The notes under the pieces were generated by a model. The model had not been told where the DNA came from. It saw only the letters and a list, made by a program, of their open reading frames with translations, and searched no databases. The position numbers and the translations under genes are program-made. 64,000 nucleotides of DNA from Chryseobacterium sp. CH21. Its GTDB lineage: Bacteria > Bacteroidota > Bacteroidia > Flavobacteriales > Weeksellaceae. Below, in pieces: positions 52,365 to 61,126 of this stretch (position 1 is its first letter; each line of letters starts with the position of its first letter). Location: the NCBI RefSeq assembly GCF_004119445.1, contig NZ_QICI01000062.1:1-64000 (forward strand), given 5' to 3'.

Positions 52365-53276
52365 ATGATCAAAAAAATAATAGCAGTTTGCCTATTGTCT
52401 GCAGCTGTAGTTTCCTGTAAAAAGGAAGCTGCAGTTTCAGATACAAAACCAGTAAACGATTCGGTTGCTACAACGGAGACCAAAGAAGATCAGTACAAAC
52501 CTATAGACACAGCTTGTTCATCTTCTAACAAAACAGAGGATTATATTACATCTCTCCAATGGTATCGTACCAAAATCGAAAAAGAGATGGCAACTAACAG
52601 TCCGGAACAGAACGACAGAGTATACGAAAATTATTTAAAAATAAGAGGAAAGTATACAGAATGTCTGATGAACCTTCATGCTGATGTCCTGAATAAATAT
52701 GTGAATTATTATAACTATGATAAGGATCAGTACAATTTTCCGGATAATGTTAAAAAAATAGCTTCAGAACTGATGAAAGCAGGTCTTGAATTCAGAGAAG
52801 TAGGAGAAGGAATAACTGAAATATGGACCATTCCGGGATATTATTCTTCTCTTTTTAAGAATAAAGTGACTCCGGATTATGAAGTCTATATTTCACAGAC
52901 TGATAAAGAAAGTGAAACCAATTATGCAGCAGATGCAGGATTGATTATCAGCTGGGAACAATTAGGTAATAGATTGATTTTCTGGGAGAATTTCATGAAT
53001 GAATATCCTGAAAGCAAGCTGATAAAGACTGTAAAACAAGACTATAACTACTATTTGTCCGATTATCTTTTAGGAATGGATAATACACCCACTTACGAAA
53101 GAGAACAGGACAAAGGAACCGGAAAACTAAACGATGAAAACAGAGCGGAGTTCAACAGGATGATCAAAAAATATCCGAATTCCAATACGGCAAAAAAAGC
53201 AAAAGAAATAATTACCCTTTTTGATGCACAAACGCCGGTAGATCAAATATATGAGAAGATTCATGGAGAACGATAA
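52365..53276 (+). CDS. Lipoprotein of unknown function
   Basis: The 303-residue protein has a lipoprotein signal MIKKIIAVCLLSAAVVSCKK (Cys18) followed by a Ser/Thr/Glu-rich linker. The mature domain is mostly helical, rich in Tyr and Glu, with NEYPESKLIKTVKQDYNYYL and, near the C-terminus, MIKKYPNSNTAKKAKEIITL, which resembles a TPR-like helix pair. It has no recognised family. It lies between the phosphohexomutase and the aminotransferase with short spacings (17 and 22 bases), so the three genes are probably transcribed together. Confidence 0.7.
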   Translation: MIKKIIAVCLLSAAVVSCKKEAAVSDTKPVNDSVATTETKEDQYKPIDTACSSSNKTEDYITSLQWYRTKIEKEMATNSPEQNDRVYENYLKIRGKYTECLMNLHADVLNKYVNYYNYDKDQYNFPDNVKKIASELMKAGLEFREVGEGITEIWTIPGYYSSLFKNKVTPDYEVYISQTDKESETNYAADAGLIISWEQLGNRLIFWENFMNEYPESKLIKTVKQDYNYYLSDYLLGMDNTPTYEREQDKGTGKLNDENRAEFNRMIKKYPNSNTAKKAKEIITLFDAQTPVDQIYEKIHGER

Positions 53277-53298
53277 TATAAATTTAAAATAAGAAAAA

Positions 53299-54552
53299 GT
53301 GAAAGTTTCAAAATTAGCAGCGAACCTGATCGGTTCTGAAATTGTAAAAATTGGTAACGAAGTAAATGACCTAAAAGCAAAAGGAGCGGAAATTGCCAAT
53401 CTTACTATTGGTGATCTGAATTCTAATATCTATCCTATTCCGGCATTGCTGAAGGAAGAGATTCAGAAAGCATATCAGAATAATCTGACGAACTATCCTC
53501 CTGCAAACGGACTTTTATCTTTAAGAAAAGAAGTTTCCAAAGACCTTAAAAAGAGATGGAACCTTGATTATTCTCCTGAAGACATACTGATTACTGCAGG
53601 ATCAAGACCTTTGATCTATGCCGTATACAAAACGATCGTAGATGAAGGAGATAAAGTAGTATATCCTACACCATCTTGGAACAATAATCACTATGCTTAC
53701 CTTACTTCAGCCAATGCTGTAGAAGTAAAAACAAAGCCTGAAACCAATTTCCTTCCGACTGCTGATGATTTAAGACCTCATTTGGATGGAGCAGTATTAT
53801 TGGCATTATGTTCACCATTGAACCCTACAGGAACAATGTTTACAAAAGATCAGCTTTCAGAGATCTGCGAATTGGTCATTGCTGAAAACAAAAAAAGAGG
53901 AGCAGACAAAAAACCGTTATACTTAATGTATGACCAGATCTATTCTTGCCTTACTTTTGGTGCTGAGCACGTAGATCCGGTTTCTCTTTTCCCTGAAATG
54001 AAAGAATATACGATCTACATCGACGGTATTTCAAAATGCCTTGCAGCAACAGGAGTACGTGTTGGATGGGGATTCGGTCCTGCTCATATCCTTGATAAAA
54101 TGAAGGCGCTTCTTACTCACGTTGGAGCATGGGCACCAAAACCGGAGCAGGAAGCAACTGCCAAATTCTATGAAAATCCAGAGAATGTAAATACTTTCGT
54201 TGACGATTTTAAAGCTAAACTTGAAGAAAGCTTAAAAGTTCTTCACGGTGGAATTCAGGATCTAAAAGGAAAAGGACTTGCTGTTGACAGTATTGAACCG
54301 ATGGGAGCTCTTTACCTTACCATTCAATTAAACTATATCGGAAAAACAAAACCAGACGGAGCTGTCATTGAAAACTCTTCAGATCTTGTTTTCTATTTAA
54401 TTAATGAAGCAGGAGTAGCATTAGTACCATTCTCAGCCTTCGGAGAAGAAAAATCAGAACCTTGGTTCCGTGCTTCTGTAGGAGGATTAGCGGTAGATGA
54501 GATCAAAGTAATGCTTCCAAAACTGGAAAGCGCTTTGAATCAATTAAAGTAA
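53299..54552 (+). CDS. Pyridoxal phosphate-dependent class I/II aminotransferase
   Basis: The 417-residue enzyme belongs to fold type I. The glycine-rich N-terminal ANLTIGDLNSNIYPIPALL, the cofactor-binding ALCSPLNPTGTMF (Asn-Pro-x-Gly), YDQIYSCLTFG (Asp and Tyr) and the Schiff-base lysine in IYIDGISKCLAATGVRVGW (SKxxxxxGxRxGW) are all present. C-terminal PWFRASVGG supplies the carboxylate-binding arginine. The start is GTG at 53299, as the frame has no upstream ATG and it fits the family. The amino-acid substrate is unknown; an aspartate-type transaminase is likely. Confidence 0.93.
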   Translation: MKVSKLAANLIGSEIVKIGNEVNDLKAKGAEIANLTIGDLNSNIYPIPALLKEEIQKAYQNNLTNYPPANGLLSLRKEVSKDLKKRWNLDYSPEDILITAGSRPLIYAVYKTIVDEGDKVVYPTPSWNNNHYAYLTSANAVEVKTKPETNFLPTADDLRPHLDGAVLLALCSPLNPTGTMFTKDQLSEICELVIAENKKRGADKKPLYLMYDQIYSCLTFGAEHVDPVSLFPEMKEYTIYIDGISKCLAATGVRVGWGFGPAHILDKMKALLTHVGAWAPKPEQEATAKFYENPENVNTFVDDFKAKLEESLKVLHGGIQDLKGKGLAVDSIEPMGALYLTIQLNYIGKTKPDGAVIENSSDLVFYLINEAGVALVPFSAFGEEKSEPWFRASVGGLAVDEIKVMLPKLESALNQLK

Positions 54553-54570
54553 TTTTCTGATAAAATATAA

Positions 54571-54647
54571 ACTTCGGCTCTGCCCGGCATGACACTGCTT
54601 GATCTCGAAAAGAGTATGAACCATGTCACGCTGAGCAGAGTCGAAGT
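54571..54647. repeat. CTTCGGCTCTGC-type dispersed inverted repeat
   Basis: Left arm ACTTCGGCTCTGCCCGGCAT (54571-54590, then GACA) and right arm TGTCACGCTGAGCAGAGTCG (54624-54643, then AAGT) are imperfect mirrors with four mismatches. The GC content is clearly above that of the surroundings. The spacer of about 30 bases is not conserved in pattern. Confidence 0.75.
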
Positions 54648-54670
54648 GTTTTTACATCCCCTAAAAAACC

Positions 54671-55261
54671 ATGAAACTTCCACAGAAATATTTTCTAGAA
54701 ACAAAATATTTATTTTTTTCAACTTTGGCGATTATAACGATAGTAATTTTAAGCGTATGGCTTTCAGGGAAAGCAGATCATCGTTCACTATTTCAGAATT
54801 CAATCTTATCAACTTCTGTTTTGGGCGGAGCATTTTTCCTTTTTATCAGTATAGGGCTCTATTCGGGTTTGAAGTTAAAAGATAACATAGGAAACATTTT
54901 AAACAAAGAAAGAATACAAAGATATGCTGATAAAACACCAAAATTTGATGGTTTCGATATTGATATTCATGATGCCGGTGATGGAATAGGAGGAGTTATT
55001 CTTTCCATTCTTGCATGGATTGTAATTTCTATTCTGCTCATTTTTCTTTCTTATTTTTTTGGACTTTTCTTTTGGTCGGCAGTATTCTTACTGGGCGCAA
55101 TTTTGTACTGGATATTTTTCAGAGCACTAAGATTGGTTTTTAAAAACTCAGGAAAATGTAAAGGAGATTTGTTAAAAAGCTTTGGATTCGGATTTTTTTA
55201 CTCTTTTCTCTATATTTCCTGGATGTATGGAATTATTTTTTTGATAAAATATTTAAATTGA
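54671..55261 (+). CDS. Hypothetical multi-helix membrane protein
   Basis: The 196-residue protein has hydrophobic segments at about 13-31, 45-65, 110-140 (split), 140-155 and 175-193. Between the second and third lies an acidic loop with DGFDIDIHDAGDGIGGVILS, rich in Asp and Gly, which could bind a cation. I recognise no family. It stands after the aminotransferase and the GC-rich repeat, and no promoter is clear. A stretch of AT-rich DNA follows before the PAP2 phosphatase gene. Confidence 0.6.
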   Translation: MKLPQKYFLETKYLFFSTLAIITIVILSVWLSGKADHRSLFQNSILSTSVLGGAFFLFISIGLYSGLKLKDNIGNILNKERIQRYADKTPKFDGFDIDIHDAGDGIGGVILSILAWIVISILLIFLSYFFGLFFWSAVFLLGAILYWIFFRALRLVFKNSGKCKGDLLKSFGFGFFYSFLYISWMYGIIFLIKYLN

Positions 55262-55390
55262 AGTTGCGTTTATTTATAAAAAATTAAATAAATATTAAAA
55301 ATTAAATTACTTCTTTGTAGTAAGCTCAACTAGGAATTATCTTTGGGGCTTTTACACACACTTAAATATAATAAAGTCGAAAATTACACG

Positions 55391-56377
55391 ATGAAAAAAC
55401 TGAGATTTCTACTCTTACCAGTTTCAATACTGGTATGCTCACAAGAGGTTGATACACTGAAGGTAAAGGAGCTTCCCAAGGAACTCGAATTACCAAAAGT
55501 ACAAACCTACACCCTAAAAGACGGATCTGTCAGAACGTACCCAAAACCTAAATTATTAGATTTTGTAACCAAACTACCCAGAAACTTTATCAATACCAAT
55601 AAAGATTTTGTAGCTCAAGACCACGCTTACTATCTTGGAGGAGCTGTTGCAGCTACGTTGATTCTTTTACCAGTTGACCAGAAACTGATTGACAATTCCA
55701 GAGAGCTGGGAGAAAGATGGGGAATGGACAAAGATAATAACTACACCAAAGTTGGAGGTGTTTTTAAGATTCCAAAAGATATAGGATCTACCTTGTATCT
55801 GATAGGAAACGGTTCTACATTAGTGTTACTGGGAATTGGTTTTGGAACGTATGGTTTGATAAAAAATGATTACAGAGCACAGGCTACAGCCAGTGGTTTG
55901 ATGGAAAGTTTAATTCTTTCAGGAGTTTTTACCCAGACTATTAAAAGAATTACCGGGAGAGAAAGCCCTTTTATTGCAGAAATCAACGGTAATAAAGGAG
56001 GTGCATGGAATCCCTTTCCAAGTTTTTCAGCATTTGGCAAGAATACCTCGAATTATGATGCGATGCCATCAGGGCATTTAACGACTTTTATGGCGGGTAT
56101 CACCGTGATTGCAGACAACTATCCGGATGCAAAATGGATCAAACCGGTAGGATATACCTTAGCCGGAGCACTTTGTTTTCAAATGATGCAGAGTAAAGTT
56201 CACTGGGCTTCAGATTATCCTTTAGCTTTATTAATGGGGTATTTTATTGGAAAAACCATCTCAAAAAGCAGATACACTTCATCTGAAGGAACAATCGGAA
56301 AGACAAAATATAATCTGAACTTTACTGCATCCCGCCAATGGGAATATAATATGGTAGGCGTAAAACTCTCTTTTTAA
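55391..56377 (+). CDS. PAP2 family phosphatase, exported
   Basis: The 328-residue protein starts with a signal peptide (MKKLRFLLLPVSILVCSQ), then a helical core. PAP2 motifs are present: motif 1 as KRITGRESPF (about residue 190), motif 2 as AMPSGHLTTF with the catalytic histidine, and motif 3 as SKVHWASDYPLA, in which H and D form the catalytic pair. The enzyme probably dephosphorylates lipid or polyprenyl phosphates in the periplasm or outer membrane. ATG 55391 is preferred over a start 48 bases upstream because of the signal peptide. Confidence 0.87.
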   Translation: MKKLRFLLLPVSILVCSQEVDTLKVKELPKELELPKVQTYTLKDGSVRTYPKPKLLDFVTKLPRNFINTNKDFVAQDHAYYLGGAVAATLILLPVDQKLIDNSRELGERWGMDKDNNYTKVGGVFKIPKDIGSTLYLIGNGSTLVLLGIGFGTYGLIKNDYRAQATASGLMESLILSGVFTQTIKRITGRESPFIAEINGNKGGAWNPFPSFSAFGKNTSNYDAMPSGHLTTFMAGITVIADNYPDAKWIKPVGYTLAGALCFQMMQSKVHWASDYPLALLMGYFIGKTISKSRYTSSEGTIGKTKYNLNFTASRQWEYNMVGVKLSF

Positions 56378-56431
56378 ACTGCTGAAATCTCTGTTTTGTA
56401 GAGTAGATAAGATACTTTTCACTACATTTGA

Positions 56432-56506
56432 TCTCAGGATAAAAGGTTTATTCAGGCTTTTGTAAATGCCGGAATGAAACCTGTTGATTTAAAAGGAATT
56501 ACTTAA
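56432..56506 (+). other. Short open remnant before kdsB
   Basis: After a TGA at 56429-56431 a 24-codon stretch without start reads SQDKRFIQAFVNAGMKPVDL followed by KGIT and a stop. It looks protein-like (helix then strand) and may be the decayed 3' end of a gene, but I cannot name a parent family. The rest of the gap is unremarkable. Confidence 0.25.
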
Positions 56507-56517
56507 TATCGTATTGA

Positions 56518-57240
56518 ATGAAAATAATCGCTGTCATCCCTGCGCGCTATGAAGCAAGCCGTTTTCCCGGGAAATTAATGCAAATTTTAGGAGAAAAAAC
56601 CGTGATCACCACAACCTATCAGAATGTAGTGGAAACCGGACTGTTTGACGAAGTATTTGTCGCTACAGACTCCGAAATTATTCTTGATGAAATCGTAAAA
56701 AACGGAGGTAAAGCCGTAATGACAGGACAGCACGAGACCGGAAGCGACCGTATTGCTGAAGCTGTACAGAATATAGACTGTGATATCGTGATCAATGTTC
56801 AGGGAGATGAACCTTTCCTGAAACTGGAACCTTTACGCCAGCTGATTGAAGTTTTTAAACATGATGACCAGCAGGAAATATCTTTAGCTTCTTTAAAAAT
56901 ACAACTGCACGAAAAAGAAGAGATTGAAAATCCGAATAACGTAAAAGTGATTACCGATAATAACGGTTTTGCCTTGTATTTCAGCCGTTCCGTAATTCCT
57001 TTTCACAGAGAAGTTTCCTATGATGTAAGCTATTTTAAACATATTGGAGTATATGCTTTCAGAAAAGAAGCTTTGCTGCAGTTCTCAAAACTGGCGATGA
57101 AACCATTGGAAATATCAGAAAAGATTGAATGCATCCGCTATCTTGAATATGGGATGAAAATCAAAATGATAGAAACCAATTTCGTTGGAGTAGGCATTGA
57201 TACACCTGAAGATCTGGAAAAAGCCCGAAAATTAATTTAA
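56518..57240 (+). CDS. kdsB: 3-deoxy-manno-octulosonate cytidylyltransferase (CMP-Kdo synthetase)
   Basis: The 240-residue enzyme activates Kdo with CTP for lipopolysaccharide core synthesis in the cytoplasm. It shows [20 protein letters not shown] with the nucleotide-binding R-x-x-S-x-R-x-P-x-K loop, [43 protein letters not shown] and [12 protein letters not shown], then [15 protein letters not shown] and [12 protein letters not shown]. All KdsB motifs are intact. Presence of Kdo synthesis fits the Gram-negative envelope. It appears to be a single-gene unit. Confidence 0.96.
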   Translation: MKIIAVIPARYEASRFPGKLMQILGEKTVITTTYQNVVETGLFDEVFVATDSEIILDEIVKNGGKAVMTGQHETGSDRIAEAVQNIDCDIVINVQGDEPFLKLEPLRQLIEVFKHDDQQEISLASLKIQLHEKEEIENPNNVKVITDNNGFALYFSRSVIPFHREVSYDVSYFKHIGVYAFRKEALLQFSKLAMKPLEISEKIECIRYLEYGMKIKMIETNFVGVGIDTPEDLEKARKLI

Positions 57241-57294
57241 AATCAGTAAAGCTGGTAAAGTAAATTGGCAAATTGCCCTTTTAGCACTTTTGAG

Positions 57295-57328
57295 TTTTTG
57301 CAATTTTACATAAATCCCCCTATATTTG
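57295..57328 (+). promoter_or_regulatory. Promoter of the LolA-like gene
   Basis: TTTTTG at 57295-57300 and TATATTTG at 57321-57328, with 20 bases between, form one of the best Bacteroidota promoter matches in the window. Confidence 0.72.
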
Positions 57329-57346
57329 AATTTATAAATAAAATTA

Positions 57347-58009
57347 ATGAAGAAGTTACTATTCGTATTTGGACTGATATTTTCGCAAGTGATATTTGGA
57401 CAGACCGCAAAGGAAATTATTGACAAAAACATTGAATTATCCGGAGGGTTAACCAATTGGAAATTACTGAACTCAGTATTGCTTCAGGGAAAAGTAGTAT
57501 TGGGAATCAAAGATGAATATCCGATCAGAATTTTTCAGCAGCGTCCGAATCTTACTAAAACATTGATTACGACCGGAGGAAAAGAAACTGCGATTGAAGG
57601 TTTTGATGGAACTAAAGGGTATGCAATGAATTATGCGGCCAATAAACTTCAGGAATATCCTGAATATGTGCCGGAAAATTTTGATAACGACTTCATTGAC
57701 TGGGAAAATAAAGGATTTGATGCCAAATACCTTGGAAAAGAAAAAGTAGGAGAGATCTACTGCCATAAAGTGGAACTTACCAAAAACGTCAATAAGAATA
57801 TGTATTACTTTGATACAAAAACTTATATGCTGATCAAAGAAGTGAAAAAAGACGAAACGCTTGTCTATTCTGATTTTAAAAAAATAGGAAACCTTACAAT
57901 GCCTTTCAGAATAGAATCTTCCAGTACTAAAAAAGACGGAGACTATGTGATGCTACTAAACAAAATAGACATCAATAAAGTATTTCCGGCTAATATTTTC
58001 AAGTTTTAA
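57347..58009 (+). CDS. LolA-like outer-membrane lipoprotein-sorting fold protein
   Basis: The 220-residue protein has a signal peptide (MKKLLFVFGLIFSQVIFGQ) and then an all-beta region with a short N-terminal helix (AKEIIDKNIELSGGLTNWKL), TLITTGGKETAIEGFDGTKG, YLGKEKVGEIYCHKVELTKN and MYYFDTKTYMLIKEVKKDET, a pattern typical of the LolA/LolB half-barrel fold. Bacteroidota carry many such proteins annotated as outer membrane lipoprotein-sorting protein; a true LolA role is not established. It has a strong promoter of its own. Confidence 0.75.
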   Translation: MKKLLFVFGLIFSQVIFGQTAKEIIDKNIELSGGLTNWKLLNSVLLQGKVVLGIKDEYPIRIFQQRPNLTKTLITTGGKETAIEGFDGTKGYAMNYAANKLQEYPEYVPENFDNDFIDWENKGFDAKYLGKEKVGEIYCHKVELTKNVNKNMYYFDTKTYMLIKEVKKDETLVYSDFKKIGNLTMPFRIESSSTKKDGDYVMLLNKIDINKVFPANIFKF

Positions 58010-58043
58010 TTCAATTGCAGTTCGCTGTATAAAATGATAAAAA

Positions 58044-58619
58044 ATGAAAAAGATTTTTTTAATGTTGCTTTCATTCGTTGCATTCCTGCAAAGCTGCACC
58101 AATCAAAAAAGCGAAATTTCAAAAGCTAAAACCAACGAACTTATGGGAAAAACAATATATGACTTCAAAGTAGAAAGTCTTGATGGTAAAGAAATCAATT
58201 TTGCTGATTTCAAAGGAAAGAAAATCCTGATCGTCAATACCGCTTCAGAATGTGGATTTACCCCTCAATATGCAGATCTTGAGAAAGTATATGAGCAATA
58301 TAAAGATAAATTGGTTGTCATAGGTTTCCCTGCTAATAACTTCGGAGGACAGGAACCTGGAACCAATACTGAAATTGGAGCTTTCTGCCAGAAAAACTAT
58401 GGCGTAACATTCCCAATGGCGGCCAAAGTTTCCGTAAAAGGTGATGATACCGCACCAATCTTTAAATTTTTAACAGAGAAAGAATTAAACGGAGTAAAAA
58501 ATACAAGTATCCTTTGGAACTTCACCAAATTCCTGGTAGATGAAAACGGAAAGCTAATAGACACTTTTGTAAGTACTACAAATCCTAACGGTGAGGCGAT
58601 TACAAAGTATCTGAAATAA
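58044..58619 (+). CDS. Glutathione peroxidase family lipoprotein
   Basis: The 191-residue protein has a lipoprotein signal ending FLQSC (Cys18) and then a thioredoxin-fold glutathione peroxidase domain. The peroxidatic cysteine is in VNTASECGFTPQYADL (Cys, not selenocysteine), followed by VIGFPANNFGGQEPGTN with the conserved Gln and ILWNFTKFLVDENGK with the conserved Trp and Asn, which completes the catalytic tetrad. Bacterial members usually use thioredoxin rather than glutathione to reduce peroxides. The lipid anchor places it in the periplasm or at the membrane. Confidence 0.92.
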   Translation: MKKIFLMLLSFVAFLQSCTNQKSEISKAKTNELMGKTIYDFKVESLDGKEINFADFKGKKILIVNTASECGFTPQYADLEKVYEQYKDKLVVIGFPANNFGGQEPGTNTEIGAFCQKNYGVTFPMAAKVSVKGDDTAPIFKFLTEKELNGVKNTSILWNFTKFLVDENGKLIDTFVSTTNPNGEAITKYLK

Positions 58620-58640
58620 AGATAAAAAACTATATTTTTA

Positions 58641-58672
58641 CAAGTGGGTGTTTACATCCACTTTTTTTATTT
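58641..58672 (+). terminator. Terminator after the glutathione peroxidase
   Basis: The stem AAGTGG-TG/CA-TCCACTT (with a G-T pair) and a run of seven T follow the stop. Confidence 0.7.
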
Positions 58673-58694
58673 TTAAACCTAATAAATACTTCTT

Positions 58695-59210
58695 ATGAAA
58701 AAAATAATTTTTACTTTTTGTGTCCTGGCTTCTTTTATGTTAGGATTTGCTTTTAAGGCTGTTACGGAAAACAAGTCTGATGATATGAAAAGAGTTACCG
58801 GTATTGGTGGAATCTTTTTTAAATGCAAAGATCCTAAGAAAATGAGAGCATGGTATGAAAGCCATCTGGGTCTCAATACCAATGAATATGGAGCCGTATT
58901 TGAATGGTTTCAAGGTGCTGATAATTCTAAAAAAGGATTCAGCCAGTGGAGCCCTTTTAGTGAAAAAACAAAATATTTCTTGCCTTCCGAAAAAGATTTC
59001 ATGATCAATTACCGTGTAGAAAACCTTGAAAAGCTGGTGGAACAGTTGAAAAAAGAAAATGTAACCGTAGTTGATAAAGTTGAGACTTACGAATACGGAA
59101 AATTTGTCCATATCATGGATATTGAAGGCAACAAAATAGAGCTTTGGGAGCCCAATGATATTGAATATGAAAAACTAGGACAGAAAATGAACAGCAAAAC
59201 AACAAAATAG
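58695..59210 (+). CDS. VOC (glyoxalase/bleomycin-resistance fold) protein, exported
   Basis: The 171-residue protein has an N-terminal hydrophobic segment (MKKIIFTFCVLASFMLGFAF), probably a signal or membrane anchor, then a VOC domain: TGIGGIFFKCKDPKKMRAWY with the first metal-ligand strand, SHLGLNTNEYG, MINYRVENLEKLVEQLKKEN and the C-terminal DIEGNKIELWEPND, where the glutamate is a ligand in metal-dependent members. The substrate cannot be told. Secreted VOC proteins are unusual, so a start at a later ATG (58785) giving a cytoplasmic form is an alternative. Confidence 0.8.
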   Translation: MKKIIFTFCVLASFMLGFAFKAVTENKSDDMKRVTGIGGIFFKCKDPKKMRAWYESHLGLNTNEYGAVFEWFQGADNSKKGFSQWSPFSEKTKYFLPSEKDFMINYRVENLEKLVEQLKKENVTVVDKVETYEYGKFVHIMDIEGNKIELWEPNDIEYEKLGQKMNSKTTK

Positions 59211-59212
59211 GG

Positions 59213-59324
59213 AATAGATGATAGGTAATAGGTAGCAGAATTTAGGAATTAGGTTTTAGGGAAATTAATGATGAGAACTTTATCTTTAACCCGAACCTAA
59301 TTATCTCGCATCCCAAACCACGAA
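59213..59324. repeat. GGTAATAGGTAGC-type dispersed repeat
   Basis: The gap is composed of permuted TAGGTAATAGG, TTTAGGAATTAGG and CCGAACCTAATT words, inverted left to right (TTAGG against CCTAA). It separates the convergent VOC and minus-strand oxidoreductase genes and holds no clear terminator. Confidence 0.5.
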
Positions 59325-59981
59325 TCATTCATTACTCTTCTCCGCAAAACAAAAGATATTTCCAAGTTTGATGCTGGAGTAGCCATTGCTTTTTATTTTC
59401 GAAGAATTAATCATTGCCTTTGCCAGAATATCAGTCGGCAGGGGCTTTTGACTTTCTAACAGTCCAAGTTTATTGGCAAATTTGATAATCCGGCTGCCTA
59501 AAACTTCGCCGGTTCTTTCAGAATCTTTTCGCTCAAGCATTCCCGGTTTGAAAATAGTAATCTTATTGAAGTGGAGTTGTTTTACAGCTTCTTCCAGTTC
59601 CCCTTTCATTTTAGAGTAGAAAATTTTAGATTGGGGATTTGCGCCATAAGCCGACACCAGAATATAATCTTCCACCTCATTCTCTTTCGCTGCTTTTGCG
59701 AATTCATACTGATAATCAAAATCTACTTTCTTCTGAGCCTCTTTGCTTCCGGCATCTTTTAAAGTAGTTCCCAGACACGAAAATGCAACATCTCCCTTCA
59801 CCATCTCTTTCCATTCTTCGGGTTTTTCAAAATTCACAACATGAATCTTAAGTTTATCATTCTGGATATCGACAGGTTTTCTGACAAAAATATCCACTTC
59901 ATCAAACTCTTTGTCATTCAATAACTGATTAACCAGATCTTTTCCTGTGGCGCCTGTAGCACCTATTACCAGAGCTTTCAT
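59325..59981 (-). CDS. NAD(P)-binding atypical SDR (NmrA/HTATIP2-like)
   Basis: The 218-residue protein has a Rossmann N-terminus MKALVIGATGATGKDLVNQL with the GATGATG dinucleotide motif, DVAFSCLGTTLKDAGSKEAQ, VDYDYQYEFAKAAKENEVED-like helices, YILVSAYGANPQSKIFYSKMKGELEEAV including the Y-x-x-x-K pair and TIFKPGMLERKDSERTG. This is the small SDR type related to HTATIP2/oxidoreductase YwnB-like proteins. The reaction is unknown. It lies alone on the minus strand and runs against the VOC gene. Confidence 0.88.
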   Translation of the reverse strand: MKALVIGATGATGKDLVNQLLNDKEFDEVDIFVRKPVDIQNDKLKIHVVNFEKPEEWKEMVKGDVAFSCLGTTLKDAGSKEAQKKVDFDYQYEFAKAAKENEVEDYILVSAYGANPQSKIFYSKMKGELEEAVKQLHFNKITIFKPGMLERKDSERTGEVLGSRIIKFANKLGLLESQKPLPTDILAKAMINSSKIKSNGYSSIKLGNIFCFAEKSNE

Positions 59982-60099
59982 AATAATTGTGATTTTGCGG
60001 GATTATTTCTTTCTTAAATTTACTAAATTTGAATCAAAGATTAAAGAATTATATTATTTAATCAGTACTAATTACTGACCAATCATTACTCATAACTGC

Positions 60100-60456
60100 A
60101 TGGATGCCAACGAGATTTTAGACTATTGTCTTGCTAAAAGAGGAGTTACGGAAAGCTTTCCGTTTGATAACGAAACACTTGTAATGAAAGTAGATACCAA
60201 AATGTTTTTACTGATGGGGCTTGAAAGGCAACCGTTAGCAATCAATGTAAAAACAGATCCAGAGTGGAGTGCAGAGCTTCGCGAGCAATATCCTCAGATC
60301 ACAGGTGCTTATCATATGAACAAAACCCATTGGAATTCTGTATTATTGGATGGCTTGAAAAAAGATTTGATCTTTAAACTTATTGACCAGTCTTATGATT
60401 TGGTGTTTAATTCTTTAACAAAAAAAGTTCAAAATGAAATCAATAAATCTCAATGA
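60100..60456 (+). CDS. MmcQ/YjbR family protein
   Basis: The 118-residue protein has the CyaY-like fold of the MmcQ/YjbR family: the N-terminal helix NEILDYCLAKRGVTESFPFD, VMKVDTKMFLLMGLE, INVKTDPEWSAELREQYPQI and the C-terminal HWNSVLLDGLKKDLIFKLID. Members are annotated as putative DNA-binding proteins, but the role is not established. It has no signal peptide and is probably cytosolic. The gap upstream (59982-60099) carries ATTACTGACC/ATTACTCAT-type repeat words. Confidence 0.9.
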   Translation: MDANEILDYCLAKRGVTESFPFDNETLVMKVDTKMFLLMGLERQPLAINVKTDPEWSAELREQYPQITGAYHMNKTHWNSVLLDGLKKDLIFKLIDQSYDLVFNSLTKKVQNEINKSQ

Positions 60457-60510
60457 TATAGTATGAATAAGGTATAAAAATTGATATCAAATAATCAGAA
60501 ATATAAACAT

Positions 60511-61002
60511 ATGAAAAATAAACTCTTATTACTGGTAGCTGTAGCAATATTGGCAAGTTGCTCCAAAGAGGATAGGAAAAATCCTTCCGGGGCTGATACG
60601 CAGAAATCTGAAAATGTAAAGGTATCTGAGAAAAAGGAAAATTTGAAATTGGAATTTACAGGTTCAGATCATTTTGCTATTAAAAATCCTAAATTTAAGG
60701 TAAGTTTATATGCTCACGATCCACTTATGGCAGATGCTCCGGCTACATTAATTACCGAACAGGAGTATGAACAGACATCGGTGCCGTTTACAATCGATAT
60801 GCCAGTTCCTCAGGATGCTGCCAGTCGTATTGATCCCAAAATTGCAGACCGTATGAAATATTATGTCTCCATCAAATGGGATTCTGACGGGGATGGCAAA
60901 GCAGGGGAAAAAAGAGATATTTATATCGACCATGACAAAGAATTTCCTAATGTGAAATTGAATGGAGAGCCGCAGAAGATTTATCTTAAAATATTAAAAT
61001 GA
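60511..61002 (+). CDS. Lipoprotein of unknown function
   Basis: The 163-residue protein has a lipoprotein signal MKNKLLLLVAVAILASC (Cys17, then SKED). After a charged linker (about 20-48) a beta-rich domain follows, with KLEFTGSDHFAIKNPKFKVS, VPFTIDMPVPQDAASRIDPK and YYVSIKWDSDGDGKAGEKRD, where the DSDGDGK loop resembles a calcium-binding aspartate loop. I recognise no family; the calcium idea is inference. ATG 60511 is chosen because the signal begins there. A weak terminator follows. Confidence 0.7.
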   Translation: MKNKLLLLVAVAILASCSKEDRKNPSGADTQKSENVKVSEKKENLKLEFTGSDHFAIKNPKFKVSLYAHDPLMADAPATLITEQEYEQTSVPFTIDMPVPQDAASRIDPKIADRMKYYVSIKWDSDGDGKAGEKRDIYIDHDKEFPNVKLNGEPQKIYLKILK

Positions 61003-61006
61003 AAAG

Positions 61007-61034
61007 AATACCAGCGATCTGTTGGTATTTTTTA
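61007..61034 (+). terminator. Terminator after the lipoprotein gene
   Basis: The stem AATACCA/TGGTATT with a ten-base loop is followed by six T. Confidence 0.6.
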
Positions 61035-61060
61035 TAGTTAGATGAATTAAAACTGCTGAT

Positions 61061-61098
61061 TTAAACGTGATAGGTTTTTAAAAACCTATCACGTTTAA
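61061..61098. repeat. Perfect 38-base palindrome, AGGTTTTTAAAACCT family, copy 2
   Basis: The arms TTAAACGTGATAGGTTTTT and AAAAACCTATCACGTTTAA (61061-61079 and 61080-61098) are exact mirrors with no spacer. The centre matches the palindrome at 43538-43570, while the outer arms differ with compensating changes on both sides, a sign that the pairing is what is kept. It may also serve as a terminator for the convergent ribF gene. Confidence 0.85.
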
Positions 61099-61126
61099 GC
61101 GTTACTCATATTAATTTAAAGAAGAT

